In this document: in pieces, positions 31,496-43,026 of the stretch
How the letters are laid out: each line of letters starts with the position of its first letter
Position numbering within the stretch: position 1 is the first letter of the stretch
Source of the DNA: CAVAWX01 sp963592385
Lineage (GTDB): Bacteria; Actinomycetota; Coriobacteriia; Coriobacteriales; QAMH01
DNA length: 43,058 nt
NCBI GenBank assembly: GCA_963592385.1
Contig: CAVAWX010000005.1
Location: forward strand, 1 to 43,058
Direction of reading: 5' to 3'
Notes under the pieces: model-generated
Databases searched by the model: none
Told to the model about the DNA's origin: nothing
Seen by the model: the letters and a program-made list of their open reading frames with translations, nothing else
Position numbers and translations under genes: made by a program

Positions 31496-32338
31496 ATGAA
31501 AACAGGAGTCATCGACACGGGCGGCGGATTGCGCGACGTCTTCGGCGCCGGCGTCTTCGACTGGTGCATGGACCGGGGCGTGCGCTTCGACTACGGCATC
31601 GGCATCTCGGCCGGGTCCGCCAACTTGGCCAGCTACATAGCGGGCCAGCGCGGGCGCAACCTCGCCTTCTACACCGAGTATCCGCGCCGCCGGGCCTACA
31701 TGAGCCTGGGCAACTTCATCTTCAAGCACTCCTACATCGACCTGTCCTACGTCTACGGGACGCTGAGCAACGCCGGTGGTGAAAACCCGCTCGATTTCGA
31801 CGCGATGTGCCGCAACGGCATGGAGTGGTACATCCAGGCCTGCAACGCACAGACCGGGTGCCCGAAGTACTTCACCGACGCCGACATCGCCCCCGACGAC
31901 TACCGCATACTCATGGCCTCGAGCGCCATTCCCATCGTCTGCAAGCCGGTGCACATCGACGGCGTGCCCTATTTCGACGGGGCGCTGGGAGAGACCGTGC
32001 CCGTGGACAAGGCGCTGGCCGACGGCGTGGACAAGCTCGTGCTGATCATCTCGAAGCCCGCCGACGAGCGCCGCGACCCCGCGAGAGACGAAAAGCTCGC
32101 GCGGAGGCTGGAGCGCAAGTACCCGGCGGCGGCCGTGCAGCTGGCGGCGCGGGCGAACAAGTACAACGCAGGGGTGAAGCGGGCGCTCGAGCTGCAGGAA
32201 CAGGGCAAGGCGCTCGTCGTCGCGCCCGACGACGTGTGCGGGGTCGGGACCTTGACCAAGGACAGCGCGCCGTTGAAGAAGCTCTACGACAAGGGGTACG
32301 CGGCGGCGCCGAAGATCGCCGAGTTTCTGGCCTCCTGA
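31496..32338 (+). CDS. patatin-like phospholipase (RssA/YjjU type)
   Basis: A 280-residue patatin-fold serine hydrolase. The oxyanion Gly-rich loop is DTGGGLRDVFGAGVFD, the nucleophile elbow GISAG puts the catalytic Ser at 38, and the Asp of the dyad is D161 in YFDGALGE. No signal peptide; predicted cytosolic or membrane-associated, acting on acyl esters of lipids. The start at 31496 is set by TTGGAGGCATGCAG; an upstream extension is not credible. The C-terminal third (KPADERRDP...) is normal for bacterial members. Confidence 0.92.
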   Translation: MKTGVIDTGGGLRDVFGAGVFDWCMDRGVRFDYGIGISAGSANLASYIAGQRGRNLAFYTEYPRRRAYMSLGNFIFKHSYIDLSYVYGTLSNAGGENPLDFDAMCRNGMEWYIQACNAQTGCPKYFTDADIAPDDYRILMASSAIPIVCKPVHIDGVPYFDGALGETVPVDKALADGVDKLVLIISKPADERRDPARDEKLARRLERKYPAAAVQLAARANKYNAGVKRALELQEQGKALVVAPDDVCGVGTLTKDSAPLKKLYDKGYAAAPKIAEFLAS

Positions 32339-32400
32339 GGGCGCCGCGTGCGCTGTGGCAACGGCGGGTGGGACGCGTCGCCGAGTTCTCCTCGCGCGTC

Positions 32401-32438
32401 CTGAGACGGCTGCCAGGCGCTTGAACAGCGCGTCTCAG
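32401..32438. terminator. convergent hairpin between patatin and glycosyltransferase genes
   Basis: Arms CTGAGACGGCTG and CAGCGCGTCTCAG (one bulge) with a 13-base loop; it covers the stop of the minus-strand glycosyltransferase and lies 62 bases beyond the patatin stop, so it could serve both strands. No T run. Confidence 0.5.
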
Positions 32439-35400
32439 CTGTTTGCGGAGGCGGCGAGGTCGTAGACGGTCGCCGAGCCGACCGTCTGGGCGGTGAAATT
32501 GGCGCTCACCCACTCCTCTATCTGGCTTGCCGCGTCCGAGCCGCCCATCTGCGCTCCGCCCATGCCGCCCGAGGCGATGTAGTAGCGCACGAGGCCCTGC
32601 TCGACGTAGGACTTGAACTGCTCGAGGGTCGGCGCGGGGTCCGAGCCGTTGAAACCGCCGATGGCCATGACGGCAAGCCCGCTTTGCAGCTGGTAGCCCG
32701 CCGCGTTCTGCGAGCCGGTCGTGGCCGCCGCCCAGCGGTATCCCGAGGCGTTTTGCTTCATCAGCTCCACGAGCTCGGAGCTGGTCTGGCCGCCGAAGAT
32801 GCTGCCGCCTCCGCCGCCTTGGCCGCCGCCCATGCCGCCGCCGGGGCCACCCCCTTGGCCGCCGCCGGGCTTGTCCTGACCGCCTTGGGCGTCGCCGGAG
32901 CCGCCCTGAGCCGGGTCGAAGCCGTTGGCGGCGCTGGCGTCGGTGCTGTCGGCGTTGCTGCCCTGGGCATCTTGACCGCCTTTGCCCATCTGCCCGTTTT
33001 GGGCGCCTGCAGGGCCGCCCGAACCGCCGTCTGCAGAAGCGCCGCCTGCCTGCGGGGCGTTGTTCGGCTGCGAGGCGTTGCCGCCCTGCTGCCCGCCGCC
33101 GGCGGAAGACGGTTGCTGCGCACCTGCCGCGCCGTCGGGCGCCTGCCCGGCACCGTCTCGGCCAGCAGAAGCGGACGCGTTGGCCGCATCCGACGCGTTG
33201 CCTGCGCCGGCTTGCCCGCCCGGTTCACCACCCTGGGCGGATGCGCCGCCTTGGCCTTGCGCGGCACTCTGGGCAGAGGATGCAGCTGAGGCGTCTTGGG
33301 CGCCCGAAGCAGCCTGCCCCTCGTCGCCGGAGCCGTTTTGCGCGTCGCCGGGGATGCTCGGCTGCCCGCCGCCCTGCCCGCCTGCGTCAAAGCCGCCCGG
33401 CTGTTCACCATCCTGGCCGTCGCCCGGTCCGCCCTGCTGGCCGCCGCCGCCCGGCCCGCCCGCGCCCATGGCCGACGCCGGCCCTGCCGAGACGATGGAG
33501 CCGGTGTGCCCCGTGGACACCGTCGCCCAGGTCCAGGCGACAGGGCCGGCAAACACCGCAAGCGTCGCCAGCGCGCAGGCCGCGGCAAAGCAGGTACGCA
33601 AGCCCTGCCTGCGAGAGAAACGCCCCGCCCGCGCCTTGCGCGAGGAATCCAGCCCGTGCATCCCGCGCGTCTCTTGCGCCGCGCCGACTTCGTGCAGCTC
33701 GTGCGCCCCGGCACGCCCGCGCTCCTTTCGCCACGCGACGACGCGGCACGCGAAGGCCACCACGCACGCAGCCAGGCCGCCCACGAGTATGCCCCAGGCC
33801 AGCGCGTCATACGAGCCGTTTGCCCGCACAAGCGCAAACGCCCAGACCACGGACGCCGATGCCGCCGCGAAGACGAGGGCCTGCGTCCACATGCGCTCCC
33901 GCAGCTCCCAGGCGCCGCGTGCGCACACCGCCGTCAGCACGGCAATCGCAGGCGCGAGCGCGACCGTGTAGTACTGGTGGAAGATGCCCGCCATCATGCT
34001 GAACACGATCCAGGTGACGAGCAGCCAGGCGCCGAAGATAGCGATGAACGCGCCGCGCGTGCGCCGGCGCACGTCGCCTTTGGCAAAGAGCCGCGCGCAC
34101 ACGAGCCCCAGCACGATGCCTGCAAGCGCGAGCAGCGCAAACCACGAGATCTGGTCGGCGAAGTCGCTGCCGAAGAGGCGCAACAGCCCGGTCTCGCCCC
34201 ACATGCCGCCGCCCGCGCCGCCCGGCGCGCCACCGCCGCCCGCGACCACAGAACCCGTCTCGTCGCCCGTCAGGCGCCCGAGCCCGTTGTAGGAAAAGGT
34301 CAGCTCGAGGAAGGAGTCGGTCTGCGAGCCGCCGAAGTAGGGGCGCGAGCCGCTGGGCACGAGCACGCCCGCGAGCACCCACCATCCCGCGCCGACGACC
34401 ATGGCGCCCAGCGCGACGGCGGCGTCGGCCAGGCGGCGCCAGACCCGCGCGGGCGAGAACGCGAACATCGCGAGCGCGAAACCGGGCAGCACGAGGAAGG
34501 CCTGGAGCTGCTTGGTCAAGAAGGCAAATCCTATGAGCAGGCCTGCGAGGGCAAACCATGCCGTGCGGCGCCTGCCGGCGGCACGGTCCGCGGGCTTCTC
34601 GAGCGCGCGCAACACGGCGGCGCTGGCCGCGACCAGCAAAAAGACGAGCAGCGCGTCGGGATTGTTGAAGCGAAACATCAACGCGGCCACGGGCGTGGTG
34701 ACAAACACCGCGCCGGCCGCGATGCCCGCCCAGTTGCCCCAGTAGCGGCGCACAGTCGCGTAGAGGAGCCAGGTGGTCGCGACGCCCATGAGCGCCTGAG
34801 GCAGAAGTATGGCAAACGAGGACAGCCCGAACAGGCGCACGGACAGCGCCATGAGCCAGATGGAGGCGGGCGGCTTGTCCACGGTGATGGCGTTGCCCGC
34901 GTCGAGCGAGCCCCAGAAGAAGGCCTCCCAATCCTGGGAGCCGGCCTGCGCGGCGGCGCTGTAGAACTCGTTGGCATAGCCGGAGGCCGTCAGGTTCCAG
35001 AAGAAGACGGCGAAGGCGGCGGCCATGAGCGCGATGAAGGCCGCCCAGTCGAGCTTGCCGCGTTTGGGGATATGCAGGCTTTCCTCGCGCGACGCCGGCG
35101 CGGCTGTCGCCGCCGCAGCAGCGGGCGCCGCGGCGGGCATCGTAGCAGAGGTCGAGGCCGCACCTGCACCTGCCTGCGCATATGCGGGCATCGCAGAGGC
35201 CGCGGCCACGGAAGCCGTCGCCGCGCCTGCGGCGGGGGCGAGGGTGTGGGCACCTATGCGCAACGCACCGTCGGCAGAGGCCGCAGCTGCGGCGGGCGCC
35301 GCATCCACGCGCTCCGCGTGCTTCAGCCGCCGCATGCCGGCCAGGTCCTTGCGCACGGTGTCGACGATCTTCACCGTCGAGCCCGCGTCCTCGGTCCAGC

Positions 35401-36163
35401 GCACGGGAAACTCGTGCATGGGCAGCCCCGCGCGTTCACCCAAGACGAGCAGCTCCGTGTCGAAGAACCACTCGTCGTCTTCGACCTGCGGCAACAGCTC
35501 GTCGGCGACGCGGGCGCTGATCGCCTTGAAGCCGCATTGCGCGTCTCGGAACTTCACCCCCAGATAGCCCTGCAGCATGCGGTTGTAGCTGCGGGAGATG
35601 AACTCGCGTTTCGCGCAGCGCTCCACCTGCGAGTCCGAGAGCAGACGCGACCCGAACGAGATAGCCGCGCGTCCCTGCAAGATGGGGTCGACCAGCTCGC
35701 CTATCTGCGCGATGTCGGTGGACAGGTCCACGTCCATGTAGGCCCGCGCCCGCGCCCGCGAGTTGCCCCACGCCAGCTTGAGCGCACGGCCGCGCCCCTT
35801 CTTCGGGATGCGCACCGCGCGCACCTCGCCAGGAAACGACTCGGCCAGATGCCGCGCGAGGTCCCAGGTCTTGTCGCTGCTCGCGTTGTCGGCGATCACG
35901 ACCTGCGCTGCGACGGGGGTTTCGCGGGCCGCGAGCGCGTGCACCTGCTCGACGAGCATGAGCACCGACGAGCCGAGTTCTGCCTGCTCGTTGTAGACGG
36001 GCACGACGATGTCGACGTCGATCGCGCGGGGCTGCCCCGCAAAGACGACGCCCGCGCTGTCGGCAAAGGCGTCTGCGGCAACCGCATCCCCGATGGGCGC
36101 GTTTCCAGCGGGGGTGTTCCCGACGGGCGCGGCCTGCTCTTCTCGGGTCTTTAGCTCGTCCAT
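32435..36163 (-). CDS. GT2-GT39 fusion: polyprenyl-phosphate sugar synthase joined to PMT-family mannosyltransferase-like protein
   Basis: A 1242-residue protein. Residues ~48-290 are a family-2 glycosyltransferase of the dolichol-phosphate-mannose synthase type: IVVPVYNEQ, ADNASSDKTWDLA, a DVDLSTD metal site, and RDAQCGFKAISARVADELL. After an Ala-rich linker, a PMT/ArnT-like (GT39) integral membrane domain starts near 370: NEFYSAAAQAGSQDWEAFFWG, DAGNAITVDKPPAS, RFNNPDALLVFLLV. A ~220-residue Gly/Gln/Ala/Ser disordered stretch (about 905-1128) follows, then a compact C-terminal domain (SELVELMKQNASGYRW ... VGSATVYDLAA). One polypeptide may thus make a lipid-linked sugar and transfer it to a surface acceptor. 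AGAGGAAACGCGAG precedes the ATG. Architecture known in actinobacteria; acceptor unknown. Confidence 0.9.
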   Translation of the reverse strand: MDELKTREEQAAPVGNTPAGNAPIGDAVAADAFADSAGVVFAGQPRAIDVDIVVPVYNEQAELGSSVLMLVEQVHALAARETPVAAQVVIADNASSDKTWDLARHLAESFPGEVRAVRIPKKGRGRALKLAWGNSRARARAYMDVDLSTDIAQIGELVDPILQGRAAISFGSRLLSDSQVERCAKREFISRSYNRMLQGYLGVKFRDAQCGFKAISARVADELLPQVEDDEWFFDTELLVLGERAGLPMHEFPVRWTEDAGSTVKIVDTVRKDLAGMRRLKHAERVDAAPAAAAASADGALRIGAHTLAPAAGAATASVAAASAMPAYAQAGAGAASTSATMPAAAPAAAAATAAPASREESLHIPKRGKLDWAAFIALMAAAFAVFFWNLTASGYANEFYSAAAQAGSQDWEAFFWGSLDAGNAITVDKPPASIWLMALSVRLFGLSSFAILLPQALMGVATTWLLYATVRRYWGNWAGIAAGAVFVTTPVAALMFRFNNPDALLVFLLVAASAAVLRALEKPADRAAGRRRTAWFALAGLLIGFAFLTKQLQAFLVLPGFALAMFAFSPARVWRRLADAAVALGAMVVGAGWWVLAGVLVPSGSRPYFGGSQTDSFLELTFSYNGLGRLTGDETGSVVAGGGGAPGGAGGGMWGETGLLRLFGSDFADQISWFALLALAGIVLGLVCARLFAKGDVRRRTRGAFIAIFGAWLLVTWIVFSMMAGIFHQYYTVALAPAIAVLTAVCARGAWELRERMWTQALVFAAASASVVWAFALVRANGSYDALAWGILVGGLAACVVAFACRVVAWRKERGRAGAHELHEVGAAQETRGMHGLDSSRKARAGRFSRRQGLRTCFAAACALATLAVFAGPVAWTWATVSTGHTGSIVSAGPASAMGAGGPGGGGQQGGPGDGQDGEQPGGFDAGGQGGGQPSIPGDAQNGSGDEGQAASGAQDASAASSAQSAAQGQGGASAQGGEPGGQAGAGNASDAANASASAGRDGAGQAPDGAAGAQQPSSAGGGQQGGNASQPNNAPQAGGASADGGSGGPAGAQNGQMGKGGQDAQGSNADSTDASAANGFDPAQGGSGDAQGGQDKPGGGQGGGPGGGMGGGQGGGGGSIFGGQTSSELVELMKQNASGYRWAAATTGSQNAAGYQLQSGLAVMAIGGFNGSDPAPTLEQFKSYVEQGLVRYYIASGGMGGAQMGGSDAASQIEEWVSANFTAQTVGSATVYDLAASANS

Positions 36164-36219
36164 CTCGCGTTTCCTCTCGCGTCTGCGTGCATATCCTGCA
36201 CCACAGCATGGACGAACTG

Positions 36220-36267
36220 CCTGAACAGGTGCTGAAAGACGGCGCGCGCGTTCAGCTGTTTTTCAGG
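36220..36267 (-). terminator. hairpin at the end of rluB
   Basis: Imperfect inverted repeat with outer arms CCTGAACAG/CTGTTTTTCAGG and inner arms CTGAA/TTCAG. It overlaps the rluB stop and lies before the glycosyltransferase gene. Weak terminator candidate; the gap 36164-36262 has no gene. Confidence 0.35.
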
Positions 36268-37045
36268 AAACGATGCCGGCGCACTCCTTCAACGCGGCCA
36301 GCTCCCCATCCGTCAGCTCGCGGCAGGCGCCGGGCGCCAGGCCGCCCAGGGAAAGCGGGCCGAACGCGCTGCGGTGCAGCTGTCGCACGGGGTGCCCCAC
36401 GGCGGCGAGCATGCGCTTCACCTGGCGTTTTCTCCCCTCGTGGATGCGCAGCTCGACCACTGCCCCGTCTACTCCGCCTGCGCCGTCCATGCCGCCCGCG
36501 CCGCGCCCGAGAAGGCGCGCCTTCGCGGGCGCCGTCATGCCGTCTTCAAGCTGCACGCCCTTGCGCAGCCGCGCAAGCGCCGCCTCGTCGGGCACCCCCT
36601 TCACCTGAGCCTCGTAGACCTTTTCCACATGGCGCCTCGGGTGGGCAAGCGCGTCCACGAGCAACCCGTCGTCGGTGAAGAGTAAAAGCCCGGTCGTGTC
36701 GACATCGAGGCGCCCCACGTAGACGAGCGCCGGATAGCGCGTGCGGTCCACCAGCTCGAACACCGTGTGCTCTGCGTGCCGGTCTGCCGCGCTCGTCGTG
36801 TAGCCGGCGGGTTTGTGCAGCATGAGATAGGCGTGCGCGTCGGGCAGCACGACCGCTGCGCCGTCGAGCTCCACCGCATCGGCGCCCGGCTCCACCTGCG
36901 TCGCAAGCTCCACGACTACATACCCGTTCACCCGCACGCGCCCGGCCGCTATCAGCTCCTCGGCCTTGCGCCGGCTTGGCGCCGCGCCCGCCCGCGCGAG
37001 AAAGCGGTTCAGGCGCATCGACGCGGCATGTGCCTCCTCGCTCAA
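36263..37045 (-). CDS. rluB: 23S rRNA pseudouridine synthase (RluB family)
   Basis: About 260 residues: N-terminal S4 RNA-binding domain (MRLNRFLARAGAAPSRRKAEELIAAGRVRVNG), then the RsuA/RluB catalytic domain with VYVGRLDVDTTGLLLFTDDG carrying the catalytic Asp, and KVYEAQVKG and EGRKRQVKRMLAAVGHPVRQLHR. It converts a uridine of 23S rRNA to pseudouridine; RluE/RsuA-type specificity cannot be excluded. The frame opens with TTG at 37045 overlapping the scpB stop; ATG 37018, where the S4 domain begins, is the alternative. Neighbours scpA and scpB are its classical partners. A small Gly-rich insertion (GRGAGGMDGAGGVDGA) lies near residue 180. Confidence 0.93.
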   Translation of the reverse strand: MSEEAHAASMRLNRFLARAGAAPSRRKAEELIAAGRVRVNGYVVVELATQVEPGADAVELDGAAVVLPDAHAYLMLHKPAGYTTSAADRHAEHTVFELVDRTRYPALVYVGRLDVDTTGLLLFTDDGLLVDALAHPRRHVEKVYEAQVKGVPDEAALARLRKGVQLEDGMTAPAKARLLGRGAGGMDGAGGVDGAVVELRIHEGRKRQVKRMLAAVGHPVRQLHRSAFGPLSLGGLAPGACRELTDGELAALKECAGIVS

Positions 37046-37938
37046 GCCGTTTCGCCCGTCTCGTCTGCGGCAGCGGCGTCGGATGCGGCGGCATCAGGGG
37101 CGGCGGCATCGTCGGGCCCACCCGCCCCGTCGGAGGCGTCGCCGTCTTCGACGCCGGGTATGTCCACGTCGACCTTCTCCGTCATGGCCTGGCCGACAAT
37201 CTCGGCCATGGCCTGCGGGTCGTCGACGCGCTCGTCGTCGCCGAAATCGACCTCCTCGACTGCGGGCCTGCCATCCTCGTCCACCACGTGCACGTAGCGT
37301 TCCTGCTGCTCGCGCTGCTCGTCGTCCAAAGCCTCGTCGGCGGCCTTCTCGATCGGGCTTGCGCCGGAGAGCCTCTCGCGGATGAAGGCGCGGCTTTCCT
37401 CGTCGGGCGCGAAATCCTCCAGCGGCGGCAGGTCCTTGATGCTCTTCAAGCCGAACTTCTCCAGAAACGCCGCCGTCGTGGCGTAGAGAATGGGACTGCC
37501 GGGCGAGTTGTCGCGGCCGGCCTCGCGCACGAGGCCCTTCTCCACGAGCGAGGCGATCACGCCGTCAGAGTTCACGCCGCGCACCGCGTTCACCCCGTTT
37601 TTCGCGACGGGCTGGTGGTAGGCGATCACGGCCAGCGCCTCGAGGGCCGCCTGCGAGAGCTTGCGCGTGTCCCAGGACAGCACGTAGCGCTCGATCAGCT
37701 CGTGGTGCGCGGGGTGCGAGTAGAAGCGCCAGCCGCCCGCCACCTCGCGCAGCTGCATGCCGCGGTTTTGCTCGGCGTACTCGTCGCGCAGCGCCTGCAA
37801 GACCTCGTCGGCCAGGCTGGGCGAAATCTCCATGACGGCGGCGAGCTTTCCCGCGCCCACCGGCTCGTCGGAGACGAACAGGAGCGCCTCGGCCGCGCTC
37901 ATCAGCTCGGCCAGCTCCTCGTCGCGTTGTTGCGTCAT
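37042..37938 (-). CDS. scpB: segregation and condensation protein ScpB
   Basis: A 298-residue ScpB, kleisin-associated winged-helix protein of the SMC condensin complex. Core segments: LMSAAEALLFVSDEPV, MQLREVAGGWRFYSHP, LSQAALEALAVIAYHQPVAKNGVNAVRGVNSDGVI, and LYATTAAFLEKFGLKSIKDLPPL. The last ~100 residues are an acidic, Ala/Asp-rich tail beyond the usual length. The ATG overlaps the scpA stop. Confidence 0.97.
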   Translation of the reverse strand: MTQQRDEELAELMSAAEALLFVSDEPVGAGKLAAVMEISPSLADEVLQALRDEYAEQNRGMQLREVAGGWRFYSHPAHHELIERYVLSWDTRKLSQAALEALAVIAYHQPVAKNGVNAVRGVNSDGVIASLVEKGLVREAGRDNSPGSPILYATTAAFLEKFGLKSIKDLPPLEDFAPDEESRAFIRERLSGASPIEKAADEALDDEQREQQERYVHVVDEDGRPAVEEVDFGDDERVDDPQAMAEIVGQAMTEKVDVDIPGVEDGDASDGAGGPDDAAAPDAAASDAAAADETGETA

Positions 37939-38825
37939 CAGCGTTTCCCTTCTTCTTGCGCGTGCGCGCCCTCGTCCGCTTCACCAGCCGCCCCGCCCGC
38001 TCCACCGTCTTCCTCGAACCCGGCCAAACTCGGGTCCTCGGGCATGCCCCAGTCCGGCACGGAGAAGTCCACAACCTCGGGCGCGTCGTCTTCCATGTGC
38101 AGCGCTATGTCGCCGAAAATCTCGTCTTGGGCCACCGACACCACGCCGCGCTTGTACAGCTCGAGCACGGCCAAGAGCGTGACGACGACCAGCTCGGGCG
38201 TGGGTTCGTCGCCCACGAGCTGCGAAAACGTGCGCTCCTTGCGGCGGCGCATCGTGCGGTATATGCCCTCGACGTGCTTTTCCATCGAGATGGGCACGGC
38301 GGCGATGTGCTCGGCCTCCAGCAAAAACGTGTCGCGGCGCGAGGCGATGTCGGCGCAGATCACGGCCAACCCGTGCAAGGTCATGCCCTCCAGGTAGTCG
38401 GGCACAAGGCCGGAGAACTGCGGCTCGAGCGCGGCATGCCGCGGATGCATGTGCCCCTCGTTTTCCATGCGCGCGCCCAGCGCGGCCGCACAGCTCTTGA
38501 ACTGCTTGTAGACGACGAGGCGCTCGACGAGTATGTCGCGGGCCTGCTCGGGCGTGAGGTCGTCGAACTCGTCGTCGATCTCGGGCTCGGGGTCGTGCGC
38601 GGGGATGAGCGACGACGCCTTTATCTGCAGCAAGGTGGCCGCCACGACGAGGAAATCGCTGGCCACGTCGAGGTCTAAGTCGCGCATGCGGTCGATCTCG
38701 GCCAGATACTGGTCGGCGATGTCGGCGATCGAGATGGCGGAGATGTCGACCTTTTGGCGCGAGACCAGATGCAGCAGCAGGTCGAACGGCCCTTCAAACG
38801 CCTCGACCTTCACCCGATACGACAT
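37938..38825 (-). CDS. scpA: segregation and condensation protein ScpA
   Basis: A 295-residue kleisin subunit of SMC condensin. Start MSYRVKVEAFEGPFDLLLHLVSRQKVDI is typical; DFLVVAATLLQIKASSLIP follows, and the C-terminal winged helix RKERTFSQLV ... VVTLLAVLELYKRGVVSVAQDE. ATG 38825 has GGGAGG seven bases upstream. The C-terminal ~40 residues are acidic and Gly-rich, longer than usual. Gap to the M50 gene 82 bases with nothing visible. Confidence 0.97.
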   Translation of the reverse strand: MSYRVKVEAFEGPFDLLLHLVSRQKVDISAISIADIADQYLAEIDRMRDLDLDVASDFLVVAATLLQIKASSLIPAHDPEPEIDDEFDDLTPEQARDILVERLVVYKQFKSCAAALGARMENEGHMHPRHAALEPQFSGLVPDYLEGMTLHGLAVICADIASRRDTFLLEAEHIAAVPISMEKHVEGIYRTMRRRKERTFSQLVGDEPTPELVVVTLLAVLELYKRGVVSVAQDEIFGDIALHMEDDAPEVVDFSVPDWGMPEDPSLAGFEEDGGAGGAAGEADEGAHAQEEGKR

Positions 38826-38907
38826 CCGCGCGCCTCCCGCCGCCTGCCCCGACAACTCCTGTGCAACCTGCCCATTGTAGCCGATGCGCCCCTTGCCCGC
38901 GTGCGCC

Positions 38908-39590
38908 TCACGGCAAGATGAGGTTCGCGATGTTGCCCGCCGTGAGCTGCAAGTACCACCCGATCACGTCGAAGTGGATGAAGTAGGGCACGACGAGGAT
39001 GAGCAGGATGAGGATGAACATGCTGTAGCGCTGCACCTTGTAGTAGGTCTGGAGCGCCGAGTCGGACAGCAACGGCGCGATGATCGACGAGCCGTCCAGC
39101 GGCGGCAGGGGGATCAGGTTGAAGAAGGCCAGCGCGAGGTTCACCTGGGTGAAGTACACGCCGAAATACCAGGTGTAGAGGCCGGCGTCGGGCGCGACCA
39201 GGTAGAGGTAGTTGCCGCCCCAGGCGATGGCCGCGCCGACGAGTGCCATGAGCAGGTTGCTGGCCGGTCCTGCCAGCCCCACGAGCAGCTCGCCTTTGCG
39301 GATGTCCTTGAAGTAGCGCGGGTTGTAGGGCACGGGCTTGGCGTAGCCGAAGATCATTCCGCCTGCGCCCAGCGCCGACAGCGCGATGAGTATGCCCGGC
39401 AGCACGACGGTGCCGAAGGGGTCGATGTGGGCCAGGGGGTTCAAGGTCAGGCGGCCGGCGTTTTTGGCCGTGGGGTCGCCCAGCTTGTGGGCCATGAAGC
39501 CGTGCGCGCACTCGTGCAGCACGATGGCCGGCACGAACGCCACGATCATGAGCACGATCTGGATGGCCTGTTGCAAGATGCTGCCCGTCA

Positions 39591-39591
<1 letters not shown>
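38908..39591 (-). CDS. site-2 protease family (M50) membrane metalloprotease
   Basis: A 227-residue multi-pass membrane zinc protease. The active site HECAHG has H26, E27 and H30 in the first helix, and the second zinc motif is NLIPLPPLDG. The size and the GLAGPASNLLMALVGA segment fit the short S2P group III beside scpAB in actinobacteria and firmicutes. It likely cleaves membrane-embedded substrates; target unknown. ATG 39591 overlaps the stop of the ABC-F gene by one base. Confidence 0.94.
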
Positions 39592-41744
<2,153 letters not shown>

Positions 41745-41932
41745 GCGCACCATGGTACACGAGGCGCGTTTGACCGAGGTGCCTTGCGTCCCATCGTCAC
41801 AGATTCGGCAAAGAGGGGGCGGGCAACGGGGCGGCGCACAGGGGCAGCGGGGGGAGCGACGCTTCCTCCTACGGCAGGCCCGGCGGGTCCTTTCCCCCGT
41901 TTTCGACGTGAGGATATGGTGCGCATGCCCAA

Positions 41933-41978
41933 ATATGTTGTAATTACAACATATGCGACGAACAAGGCGGCGTATAAC
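41933..41978 (+). promoter_or_regulatory. perfect 22-bp palindrome and -10 box upstream of the 4Fe-4S gene
   Basis: ATATGTTGTAA and its exact reverse complement meet at 41943/41944, giving a 22-base palindrome at 41933-41954, in AT-rich sequence within a GC-rich gap (41745-42127). A TATAAC box lies at 41973-41978, so the palindrome covers the -35 region. It is almost certainly a binding site for a dimeric regulator; which family is not clear. Confidence 0.8.
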
Positions 41979-42127
41979 ATCCCACAACGCCACGATGCGG
42001 CAGCAAGGAGCCGAACGGGCGAAAGCCAAGAAGACAAGAGCCGAAAAAGGCACAGCATGAATCCGGGAGCCAGAGGCCGGGCGAGAGAGCCGGGGGCACA
42101 CCGGCGAACACGAGGAGAGGAGCCGCC

Positions 42128-42859
42128 ATGAAGAGGCGCATCATCGAGATAGACCGCGACAAGTGCAACGGGTGCGGCGCGTGTGCAAGTGCGTGCCACG
42201 AAGGCGCGATCGGCATGGTGAACGGCAAAGCCGAGCTGCTGCGCGACGACTACTGCGACGGCTTGGGCGACTGCCTGCCCGCCTGTCCGACCGGCGCCAT
42301 CAGCTTCGTGGAGCGCGAGGCGGCCGCCTACGACGAGGCTGCGGTGCTTGCGGCCCAGAAGGCAAAGCGCGCGCATGGTGAAGCGGCGAGCGGCGCGGGA
42401 GCCGCGCCACAGGGATGCCCCGGAAGCCGCGCGCGTGAAATCTCGCATGCGGCGCCGGAAGAATCCGCCGCCGAGCCGGGCGCCGCGGCGCAGCCCAGCC
42501 GCCTGCAGCAGTGGCCCGTGCAGATCAAGCTCGTGCCCACGCGCGCGCCCTACTTCGACGGAGCCAAGCTGCTGGTGGCCGCCGACTGCACGGCATTTGC
42601 CTACGGAGCCTTCCACGAGCGCTTCATCAAAGACCACATCACCCTCGTGGGCTGCCCCAAGCTCGACAACGAGGACTACTCGGAAAAGCTCGCCGAGATC
42701 ATCCGCGAAAACGACATCGAGAGCGTGACCATCGCGCGCATGGAGGTCCCCTGCTGCGCGGGGCTGGAGCACATGGTGAAGGCAGCCCTGCAGGCCAGCG
42801 GGAAGTTCATCCCGTGGCAGGTCGTCGTCATCTCCATCGACGGCGAGGTCGTGGGCTAG
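42128..42859 (+). CDS. 4Fe-4S dicluster protein with C-terminal Cys-containing domain
   Basis: A 243-residue cytoplasmic protein. The N-terminal ~65 residues are a two-cluster ferredoxin: CNGCGACASACHEGAI, then YCDGLGDCLPACPTGAI. An Ala/Glu/Arg-rich linker of ~60 residues follows. The C-terminal domain (QWPVQIKLVPTRAPYF, LLVAADCTAFAYGAFHERF, LVGCPKLDN, MEVPCCAGLEHMV) is known from conserved anaerobe proteins of unclear role, often in redox or nitrosative stress contexts. GGAGAGGAGCCGCC precedes the ATG. Divergent from the ABC-F gene, with its own palindrome-controlled promoter. Confidence 0.9.
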   Translation: MKRRIIEIDRDKCNGCGACASACHEGAIGMVNGKAELLRDDYCDGLGDCLPACPTGAISFVEREAAAYDEAAVLAAQKAKRAHGEAASGAGAAPQGCPGSRAREISHAAPEESAAEPGAAAQPSRLQQWPVQIKLVPTRAPYFDGAKLLVAADCTAFAYGAFHERFIKDHITLVGCPKLDNEDYSEKLAEIIRENDIESVTIARMEVPCCAGLEHMVKAALQASGKFIPWQVVVISIDGEVVG

Positions 42860-42970
42860 CCCTCTCCTTCGCCCGCATCGCCGACCCGCATCCAGCGCAC
42901 GAGCCGCTCTCAGCGCGCGATACGGCAGGCGGGAATGCGCGTCCGGCAGGCGCCTTTCACCGGTCCATTG

Positions 42971-43026
42971 CCGACGCTTGCGGCGTCCCATGTTCTTCAC
43001 CGACGGTTGCGGCGCCCCATGTTCTT
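42971..43026. repeat. 27-nt imperfect tandem duplication
   Basis: Units at 42971-42997 and 43000-43026 differ at two positions. The right unit is the last codons of the partial minus-strand gene; the left one lies just past its stop. Confidence 0.75.
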
